Assembly (NCBI GenBank): GCA_029237735.1
Contig: JAQZBU010000042.1
Span: 1 to 50,581 of the forward strand
Length of the DNA stretch: 50,581 nucleotides
Source: Ramlibacter sp.
Lineage (GTDB): Bacteria; Pseudomonadota; Gammaproteobacteria; Burkholderiales; Burkholderiaceae_C
Direction of reading: 5' to 3'
The position numbers and the translations under genes are program-made. Under the pieces are notes generated by a model. It did no database searches. It was not told where the DNA came from and was given only the letters and a program-made list of their open reading frames with translations. Positions 44,681-50,581 of the stretch are shown here, piece after piece (positions within the stretch are counted from its first letter, which is position 1; each line of letters opens with the position of its first letter).

Positions 44681-45454
44681 TCACTGCTCCGCGAACGCGC
44701 GTTCGATGACGAAATCGCCAGGCCTGGTCGTATTGCCCTCGACGAAGCCCCGGCCTTCCAGCATGTGCTTCAGGTCGCGCAGCATGCCGGGGCTGCCGCA
44801 GATCATCACCCGGTCCTCCTCGGACTTCAGCGAGGGGATGCCGAGGTCTTCGAACATCTTTCCGGTTTCCATGAGGTCGGTGACGCGGCCCATGTTCTTG
44901 TAGGCCTCGCGCGTTACCGTCGGGTAGTAGCGCAATTGGCTCGTCACCAGCTCCCCCAGGATCTCGTGCGCGGGCAGGTGCTCCACCAGCAAGTCGTGGT
45001 AGGCCAGCTCGTCCTTCTGGCGCACCCCGTGCACGAGGATGATCTGCTCGAATTTCTCGTAGGTAGCCGGGTCGTGCACGATGCTCATGAAAGGCGCCAG
45101 GCCGGTACCGGTGGACAGCAGAAAGAGGCGCTTGCCCGGCAGCAGGTAATCGATGAGGAGCGTGCCCGTAGGCTTGCGGCCGACGATGATCTTGTCGCCA
45201 ACCTTCATGTGCTGCAGCCGCGAGGTGAGCGGGCCATCCGGCACCTTGATGCTGAGGAACTCGAGGTGCTCCTCGTAGTTGGCGCTCACGATGCTGTAGG
45301 CGCGCAGCAGCGGCTTGTCGTTGACGCGCAGGCCGATCATCGTGAAGTGGCCATTGGAAAACCGCAGCGACTTGTCACGGGTCGTCTTGAAGGTGAAAAG
45401 CTTGTCCGTCCAGTGGTGGACGGACAGGACGGTTTCCTCGTTAAATGCACTCAT
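44681..45454 (-). CDS. fpr: Ferredoxin/flavodoxin--NADP reductase
   Basis: 257 residues, the standard Fpr size when started at the ATG at 45454. FAD-binding RAYSIVS (51-57), NADP motif 'STGTGLAPFMSIVHD' and C-terminal 'VMICGSPGMLRDLKHML' are all present. It moves electrons between NADPH and ferredoxin or flavodoxin and is often part of the oxidative stress or iron response. Its 3' end faces the hybrid kinase gene. The 161 bases before its start also serve the divergent flavoenzyme; no regulator site is obvious. Confidence 0.95.
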   Translation of the reverse strand: MSAFNEETVLSVHHWTDKLFTFKTTRDKSLRFSNGHFTMIGLRVNDKPLLRAYSIVSANYEEHLEFLSIKVPDGPLTSRLQHMKVGDKIIVGRKPTGTLLIDYLLPGKRLFLLSTGTGLAPFMSIVHDPATYEKFEQIILVHGVRQKDELAYHDLLVEHLPAHEILGELVTSQLRYYPTVTREAYKNMGRVTDLMETGKMFEDLGIPSLKSEEDRVMICGSPGMLRDLKHMLEGRGFVEGNTTRPGDFVIERAFAEQ

Positions 45455-45615
45455 GGGTCGTTTACCGCTCGCGCGGAAGAAAAAAACTACGCAATATAGA
45501 TGGTAGGCGCGCAGGTCGCCTTGACGCGGCACAAGTGCGGCAGCCCCTGCCCGCCATGCGGAATTGTGCCTTGTGCGAGGGACCCGGCCATAAACTCAAC
45601 CGGCAGGAGCCAAAC

Positions 45616-47037
45616 ATGACGATCGAACTCAAGGGAATGGACGGCGCGGCGGTGCAGGTCGCGCCGGAAGCGTTGGCGGCGTTCAAGGCAGCATTCAGGG
45701 GCCCGGTGCTGGCGCCTGCGGACGCGGGGTATGAGGAGGCGCGCAAGGTCTGGAACGCCGTTATCGACCGCCGCCCCGGCCTCATCGCGCGTTGCACAGG
45801 CACGATGGACGTGGTGCAGGCCGTGCGCTTCGCGCGAGAACACCGGCTGCTGCACTCTGTGCGCAGCGGCGGCCACAACATCGCGGGGCTGGCGGTGTGC
45901 GAGGGCGGCCTGATGATCGACATGTCGTTGCTGCGCGGCGTCTGGGTGGACGCCGCGGAGCGCACGGCGCGCGCCCAGGCCGGGTGCACCCTGGCCAACC
46001 TGGACCGCGAAACCCAGCTGCACGGGCTGGCGGCAGTGCTCGGGTTCGTGTCGGAGACCGGCATCGCCGGCCTCACCGTGGGTGGCGGCTTCGGCTACCT
46101 CACTCGCCAACATGGATGGACTTGCGACACCGTCTTGTCCATGGAGGTGGTCACGGCCGAGGCCAAGGTGGTGCGCGCATCCGAAACAGAAAACCCGGAG
46201 CTGTTCTGGGCGCTGCGCGGTGGCAGCGGCAATTTCGGCATCGTCACCTCGTTCGAATACCGCCTGTTCCCGGTCGGCCCCGAGATCCTCGGCGGCGCGA
46301 TTGCCTGGCGCGGCGAGGACGCGGCGCAGGTGCTCGACGCTTTCCGCGAGTTCAGCGCTGCCGCCCCGAGGGAGTTGACGATGGTCGCAGCCTTGCGCAT
46401 CGCCCCGCCCGCGCCCTGGCTGCCCAGGGAAATCCACGGCAAGCCGATGGCCGCTATCTTCGTGTGCTATAGCGGCAAGCCCGAAGACGGCGAGGCGCTT
46501 CTCGCCCCGCTGCGAAAGATCGGCAGCCCCGTTGCCGACATCGTCACGCGCCGGCCGTACGTGCAAATGCAAAGCCTGCTCGACGCCACGCAGCCCAAGG
46601 GCCGGCGCTACTACTGGAAGTCCCACTACCTGGGCGGGATAGGCCGCGATGCGATCCAACTCGCCGCCGAGCATGCAAGCCGAATCGTCTCCCCGCACTC
46701 GGCGATCCTGATGTTCCAGATCGGCGGCGCGTTGAACGAGCTGCCTCCCGACCATTCTCCGGCCGGCAATCGGGATGCCGAGTACGTGCTCAACATCGCA
46801 GGCGCGTGGGAAAAGCCGGAGGACGACGCGGCCAACATCCAATGGGCGAAGGACACTTTCGAGGCCATGAAGCCATGCTCGACCGGCGGAACGTATATCA
46901 ACTTCCTCACGCAGGAGGAAGGGGCGGACCGCATAGCAGCCGCTTACGGGCGGCCCACGCTGGACAAGCTGGCCGCGCTCAAGCGCCAGTGGGACCCGGA
47001 CGATTTCTTCCGCCACACCAAGGGCCTCACGGGATGA
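45616..47037 (+). CDS. FAD-linked oxidase, berberine-bridge-enzyme-like
   Basis: 473 residues from an ATG after CAGGAG. The PCMH-type FAD domain has 'SVRSGGHNIAG', with His87 the likely 8-alpha covalent FAD attachment, and 'TVGGGFGYLTRQHGWTCD'. The second attachment Cys of bicovalent enzymes is missing (LGFVSETGIAGL), so attachment should be single. The C-terminal BBE motif 'YGRPTLDKLAALKRQWDPDDFF' (in pieces) is present. Family members oxidise sugars, alcohols or secondary metabolites. No signal peptide is seen. Confidence 0.9.
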   Translation: MTIELKGMDGAAVQVAPEALAAFKAAFRGPVLAPADAGYEEARKVWNAVIDRRPGLIARCTGTMDVVQAVRFAREHRLLHSVRSGGHNIAGLAVCEGGLMIDMSLLRGVWVDAAERTARAQAGCTLANLDRETQLHGLAAVLGFVSETGIAGLTVGGGFGYLTRQHGWTCDTVLSMEVVTAEAKVVRASETENPELFWALRGGSGNFGIVTSFEYRLFPVGPEILGGAIAWRGEDAAQVLDAFREFSAAAPRELTMVAALRIAPPAPWLPREIHGKPMAAIFVCYSGKPEDGEALLAPLRKIGSPVADIVTRRPYVQMQSLLDATQPKGRRYYWKSHYLGGIGRDAIQLAAEHASRIVSPHSAILMFQIGGALNELPPDHSPAGNRDAEYVLNIAGAWEKPEDDAANIQWAKDTFEAMKPCSTGGTYINFLTQEEGADRIAAAYGRPTLDKLAALKRQWDPDDFFRHTKGLTG

Positions 47038-47074
47038 CCCGCATTGGCGACACAATCGGGGATCTCCTTCAAAA

Positions 47075-47332
47075 ATGGAAACCATGGACGAAGCCAAAGA
47101 ACGACCCCCATTACCCGACCACCTCTCGGTGGATCCCCGCAGCCCCCACCACGTGGCCGCCGTGTTCGAGCACGAGGTCGGCATCCGCCTGAACGGCAAG
47201 GAACGCCATGACGTCGAGGAGTACTGCATCAGCGAGGGTTGGGTGAAGGTGCCCGCGGGCAAGACGGTGGACCGCAAGGGACATCCGCTGCTGATCAAGC
47301 TCAAGGGAACGGTCGAAGCCTTCTACCGCTAG
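47075..47332 (+). CDS. DUF3297 family protein
   Basis: 85 residues. The whole protein matches the DUF3297 family as I know it: 'PPLPDHLSVDPRSPHHVAAVFEHEVGIRLNGKER', 'VEEYCISEGWVKVPAGKTVDRKG' and 'LIKLKGTVEAFYR' (in pieces). Small, cytoplasmic, function unknown. Either ATG (47075 or 47084) may start it; no ribosome site helps. It is 37 bases after the flavoenzyme and 89 bases before the ttrB-like gene. Confidence 0.93.
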   Translation: METMDEAKERPPLPDHLSVDPRSPHHVAAVFEHEVGIRLNGKERHDVEEYCISEGWVKVPAGKTVDRKGHPLLIKLKGTVEAFYR

Positions 47333-47421
47333 GTAGATTTCCCTATCGCCCTGGATTGTTCCGACGATTTTCGCGTCGGTGCTGGCTGCCTATGCTGGAT
47401 CCATTGAAACGGAGCCATGCG

Positions 47422-48150
47422 ATGAAAGCAGAAATACAGCCCAGCAGACGCATTTTCCTGTCCCTGCTCCCGGCAGTCACGGCCGGACTGGCCGCACCGG
47501 CCGTGAGCGCCGCGCAGAAGCAGGGCACGCACTGGGGGATGCTGATCGATACCCGGCGCTGCATCGGCTGCCAAGCCTGCACCATGGCTTGCGCGATGGA
47601 GAACGCGCTGCCGGAGGGACAGTTCCGGACAACCGCGGCCACCTACGCCGTTACCACCAGCGAAGGCCGCAGCGGCGTGTCGATGGTGCCGCGCCTGTGC
47701 AACCACTGCGAAGACGCGCCCTGCATCCCGGTGTGCCCGGTCGGTGCCACCTACAAGCGCGAGGATGGCATCGTGCTCGTGGACGGCGAGCGCTGCGTCG
47801 GCTGCGCGTATTGCACACAGGCGTGTCCGTACGACGCCAGGTTCATCAACCACGATACCGGCAAGGCCGACAAGTGCACGTTCTGCAGCCACCGCGTCGA
47901 TGCGGGGCTTTTGCCAGCGTGCGTGGAAACTTGCGTTGGGGGTTCGCGCGTGTTCGGCGACCTGAACGATCCCGCCAGCGAGATCAGCAAGCGCCTGCTC
48001 GCCGCACAAGGCAAGACCAGCGTGCTGAAGGTCGAGGCAGGAACCAAGCCCAATGTCTTTTACATCGGGCTCGACAAGGAACTCAGCGGACGGGTCGCGG
48101 GACCGTCCGCCGCGGAGATGATGTGGCGGCCCGCTCAGCACGGAGCATGA
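47422..48150 (+). CDS. ttrB: Tetrathionate reductase-type iron-sulfur subunit (TtrB-like)
   Basis: 242 residues. The twin-arginine leader 'PSRRIFLSLLP' sends it to the periplasm. Sixteen cysteines in four clusters hold four 4Fe-4S centres: C47/50/53/57, C93/96/101/105, C125/128/131/135 and C152/155/167/171. It passes electrons between the NrfD-type membrane subunit and the molybdenum subunit. The ATG at 47422 has CGGAG upstream. A 6-bp dyad CCGACG/CGTCGG lies just before (47370-47388). Homologous DmsB/PsrB families are possible; the call follows the gene order and the TtrA-like partner. Confidence 0.9.
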   Translation: MKAEIQPSRRIFLSLLPAVTAGLAAPAVSAAQKQGTHWGMLIDTRRCIGCQACTMACAMENALPEGQFRTTAATYAVTTSEGRSGVSMVPRLCNHCEDAPCIPVCPVGATYKREDGIVLVDGERCVGCAYCTQACPYDARFINHDTGKADKCTFCSHRVDAGLLPACVETCVGGSRVFGDLNDPASEISKRLLAAQGKTSVLKVEAGTKPNVFYIGLDKELSGRVAGPSAAEMMWRPAQHGA

Positions 48151-48151
48151 C

Positions 48152-49231
48152 ATGAACACCACAGTCGAAGTCCTCGGGCTGACGCGTGAAGCCGCCTGGC
48201 TGCCATGGGCAGTCCAATACTTCTTCCTGGTCGGCATCTCGGCCGGCGCATTTTTCCTCTCGCTACCCGGGCTCGTGTGGCGCAACGCCTCATGGGCCGG
48301 GGTGTCGCGGCGCGCACTGCTGGCAGCGCTGGTGTGCGGGCTGACGGCCCCGGTCGCTCTGCTCGCGGACCTGCACCAGCCAGGCCGCTTCCTCAATTTC
48401 TACCTGCATCCGAACCTTCAGTCCTGGATGGCCTGGGGCTCTTTCTTCATCCCCCTGTATGTCGGCGGCCTGCTGCTGTACGCGTGGCTGTGCCTGCGGC
48501 CACAGATCGCCCGGATCGGCGCGCAGGACGGCACCGGTCCGCGCATGGCAGCGGTCTTGCGCGCATTGGCTTACGGTGGCCATGACAACCGCGCGGCCAT
48601 CGGCGCGGCCGCGGTAATCGCCGCACTGGGAGCCGTGTTGATTTTGGTCTACACCGGCATGGAAGTAATGGCCGTGCAGGCCCGGCCGCTGTGGAACACG
48701 CCGCTGGTGCCTCTGCTGTTCGCCGTCACGGCGTTTGCCGGGGCCGTCGGCCTCACCGGGCTGTTCGAGGCGCTCAACGGCCACCGGGGGGCTGCGCCGC
48801 TGCTCAATCGCTGCCTTGCGCGCAGCCAGTGGGCCGTGCTCGCGCTGCTGGCGCTGTGGTGGATCTCCGGCCTGACTGGCGTGTCGTCATCGGCTGCGGA
48901 AGCACTCGACTCGATGAATGGCTCGCTGGGCTGGTGGCTCACCGGCGCCTGGCTCGCAGGCACGACATCGCTGGCACTGTGGCTCTCGATCCGCCGGCCG
49001 CAGTCGCTGGTGTTCGTTTCGCTGCTGGCGCTGCACGGGGCCTGGCTGCTCCGCTGGATCGTGTTCATGGGCGGGCAGGGCCTGCCCAAGATGGGCGCGG
49101 CCTTCCGTGGCTACGCCTTCACCGTCACGCCCGACAGCCTGCTGGGCATCGTCGGCACCGCCGGCCTCTTTCTCACCGTCTACATCGTGCTGACCAGCTT
49201 CCTGTCGTGGGAAGAGCCGGCCGCCGCCTGA
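48152..49231 (+). CDS. ttrC: NrfD/PsrC-family membrane quinol subunit (TtrC-like)
   Basis: 359 residues, about nine hydrophobic helices spread over the whole length, beginning 'QYFFLVGISAGAFFLSLPGL'. It anchors the complex and oxidises quinol. It starts 2 bases after ttrB and is followed by ttrA after 13 bases. Its conserved acidic/aromatic residues could not be assigned by eye. It belongs to the NrfD superfamily whether or not the substrate is tetrathionate. Confidence 0.88.
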   Translation: MNTTVEVLGLTREAAWLPWAVQYFFLVGISAGAFFLSLPGLVWRNASWAGVSRRALLAALVCGLTAPVALLADLHQPGRFLNFYLHPNLQSWMAWGSFFIPLYVGGLLLYAWLCLRPQIARIGAQDGTGPRMAAVLRALAYGGHDNRAAIGAAAVIAALGAVLILVYTGMEVMAVQARPLWNTPLVPLLFAVTAFAGAVGLTGLFEALNGHRGAAPLLNRCLARSQWAVLALLALWWISGLTGVSSSAAEALDSMNGSLGWWLTGAWLAGTTSLALWLSIRRPQSLVFVSLLALHGAWLLRWIVFMGGQGLPKMGAAFRGYAFTVTPDSLLGIVGTAGLFLTVYIVLTSFLSWEEPAAA

Positions 49232-49244
49232 AGGAATCGCCATC

Positions 49245-50581
49245 ATGAAGATCAGCAAACGTCGCCAGGTTCTCGCTGCCGGGGGGCTCGCCGCATTCGG
49301 CGTGGGGTTCTCCGAAACGGGCGCCCGAATCGTGGGCAAGCTCATGGGAAGCGACCAGCCTAAGCACCGCACGGCCGGCAACGCGCCGGCGCCGGAGTTC
49401 AGCGTAGATGCCCAGGGGCACGTCAAGGTGAACACGGCGCAGCAGGTGAGCTACACCACTTGCCTGGGCTGCACCACGATGTGCGGCGTGCGCGTGCGCA
49501 CCGACAAGGCGTCGGGCCGCGTGCTGCGCGTCGCCGGCAACCCGTACAGCCCGCTCTCTACCGATCCGCACCTGCCGATGAAGGCCAGCGTGCGTGAAAG
49601 CTTCGCCGCGGTTTCCGCATTCGAGGGCAAGGGCCTCGCCGGCCGCTCGACTGCCTGCGGCCGCGGTAACGCCGTGGCGCAGCAGGTCGATTCTCCCTAC
49701 CGTGTGCTGTCGCCGCTCAAGCGCGTCGGCCCCCGCAACAGCGGACGCTGGGAAGAGATCTCCTTCGAGCAGCTGGTCAAGGAAGTCGTGCGGGGTGGCG
49801 ACCTGTTTGGCGAGGGCCCCGTTCAGGGCCTGGCCGCGCTGCGCGACGTGAAGACGCCGATCGACCCCGCCATGCCCGAACTCGGTGCCCGGGTGAACCA
49901 GGTGGCCGTGATGTCGAGCGTCAACGACGGGCGCGAGAGTTTCGCGCGGCGCTTCTTCAACCAGTCATACGGAACGATCAATTTCTTCGGGCACGGGTCC
50001 TATTGCGGCGGCGCGTACCGCTCCGGCACGGCCGCGCTGTTCGGTGACCTGAAGGGCCTGCCGCACGGCAAGCCGGACTTCGCGAACGCGGAATTCGTGC
50101 TGTTCGTGGGGACGGCGCCGGGTCAGGCGGGCAATCCGTTCAAGCGCCAGGGTACGCTCGTCGCGAAGGCACGCACCGAAGGCAAGCTCTCGTACATCGT
50201 GGTTGACCCGGTGCTCACCCACGCGAGCAGCCGCGCCAGCGGCGACCGCGGCCGCTGGCTCCCGATCCGCCCAGGCACCGATGGTGCGCTGGCGATGGCG
50301 ATCATCCGCTGGATGATCGAGAACGACCGTATAGACCGCCACTTTCTCGGCTTCCCCAACGAAGCAGTGGCAAAGGCCGGTGGTGAGCCGTCCTGGTCCA
50401 ACGCAACCCACCTGGTCGTGGTCGAGCCCGGGCATCCGCGCGAAGGCAGGATGCTGCGCGCCTCGGACATGGGCCTGGTGCTTCCCGAGGAGCAGCGCTA
50501 CAAGGAGGGCGATGCCTTCGTGTGCCTGGACGAGGCGGGCAAGCCCGTGTTCCACGACAAGGCCAGCCAGCCGGCGCAACT
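49245..50581 (+). CDS. ttrA: Molybdopterin oxidoreductase, TtrA-like catalytic subunit (partial, runs off the end)
   Basis: The first 445 residues are present and in frame; the 3' end is outside the window. The N-terminus MKISKRRQVLAAGG is a twin-arginine leader. The Fe-S cluster site has Cys73, Cys76, Cys80 and Cys138 (TTCLGCTTMC, STACGRG). The molybdenum ligand is probably Cys254 in 'HGSYCGGAYRSG'. 'CLGCTTMCGVRVRTDK' and 'YSPLSTDPHLPMK' are the segments I associate with TtrA. It should reduce tetrathionate to thiosulfate, but selenate- or arsenate-type relatives share this plan. AAGGAATC precedes the ATG. Confidence 0.88.
   Translation, partial: MKISKRRQVLAAGGLAAFGVGFSETGARIVGKLMGSDQPKHRTAGNAPAPEFSVDAQGHVKVNTAQQVSYTTCLGCTTMCGVRVRTDKASGRVLRVAGNPYSPLSTDPHLPMKASVRESFAAVSAFEGKGLAGRSTACGRGNAVAQQVDSPYRVLSPLKRVGPRNSGRWEEISFEQLVKEVVRGGDLFGEGPVQGLAALRDVKTPIDPAMPELGARVNQVAVMSSVNDGRESFARRFFNQSYGTINFFGHGSYCGGAYRSGTAALFGDLKGLPHGKPDFANAEFVLFVGTAPGQAGNPFKRQGTLVAKARTEGKLSYIVVDPVLTHASSRASGDRGRWLPIRPGTDGALAMAIIRWMIENDRIDRHFLGFPNEAVAKAGGEPSWSNATHLVVVEPGHPREGRMLRASDMGLVLPEEQRYKEGDAFVCLDEAGKPVFHDKASQPAQ

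Noticed and set aside
45487..47304. 605-codon minus-strand frame opposite the BBE-type flavoenzyme
   Set aside because: The plus strand has a complete FAD enzyme with a ribosome site; the minus frame has no recognisable domain.
1..50581. CRISPR array, prophage, integrase or insertion sequence
   Set aside because: No regularly spaced repeats, recombinase or transposase motifs, or phage structural genes were seen; the only mobile-like items are the two short palindromic repeats and the toxin-antitoxin pair.

Overview
The window looks like chromosome from a GC-rich betaproteobacterium of the order Burkholderiales, most probably family Comamonadaceae (Ramlibacter/Variovorax-like). Evidence is the rRNA spacer and 5S sequence, the strongly G/C-ending codons, the gene order (corC-lnt; glyQ/glyS-gmhB-plsC-ygjP-like; liuR-liuA-can-aceK) and two intergenic repeat types that I associate with this group. 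No phage, insertion sequence or CRISPR array is visible. Genes are densely packed, with many ATGA, GTGA or TGATG stop/start overlaps, and coding density is about 95 percent.

Layout. 1-441: end of an rRNA operon (23S 3' end, spacer, 5S, two terminators). 442-5518 (minus): thioredoxin-fold exported protein, MBL hydrolase and fadD in one run, plus a conserved unknown. 5587-8664: TAT-signal small subunit, GMC oxidoreductase and membrane-anchored lipase. 8694-13689: Crp-type regulator, protealysin-like M4 peptidase and a large zinc-ribbon/class III cyclase/AAA ATPase protein. 13698-15613: methyltransferase coupled to an unknown protein, and a phosphopantetheinyl transferase. 15617-18166: phenylalanine/tyrosine catabolism (phhA, hpd) divergent from an Lrp-type regulator. 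18323-21544: GNAT, corC, lnt. 21591-27681: glyQ, an inserted AbrB/PIN toxin-antitoxin pair, glyS, gmhB, plsC and a YgjP-like metallopeptidase. 27751-31209: a large orphan sensor kinase. 31217-34547: leucine/isovalerate regulon (MBL hydrolase, liuR, PaaI thioesterase, liuA) with two LiuR-type palindromes. 34602-41078: can, aceK, a small membrane protein, thiolase, acyl-CoA dehydrogenase, a YchJ-like protein and a HAD phosphatase. 41050-44643: a periplasmic binding protein divergent from a hybrid histidine kinase. 44681-47332: fpr, a BBE-type flavoenzyme and a DUF3297 protein. 47422 to the end: ttrB-ttrC-ttrA-like molybdoenzyme operon, cut by the window edge.

Metabolic picture: an aerobic heterotroph using fatty acids, branched-chain and aromatic amino acids (fadD, thiolase, acyl-CoA dehydrogenases, liu genes, phhA/hpd). 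It can switch to the glyoxylate bypass (aceK) and may respire tetrathionate or a similar sulfur or chalcogen oxyanion.

The most unusual locus is 22515-about 24000. An autoregulated toxin-antitoxin pair splits glyQ from glyS and overlaps the glyS start by 4 bases. The first third of glyS has clearly different codon usage from the rest of that gene. This suggests that the module and the 5' part of an essential aminoacyl-tRNA synthetase gene arrived together by recombination.
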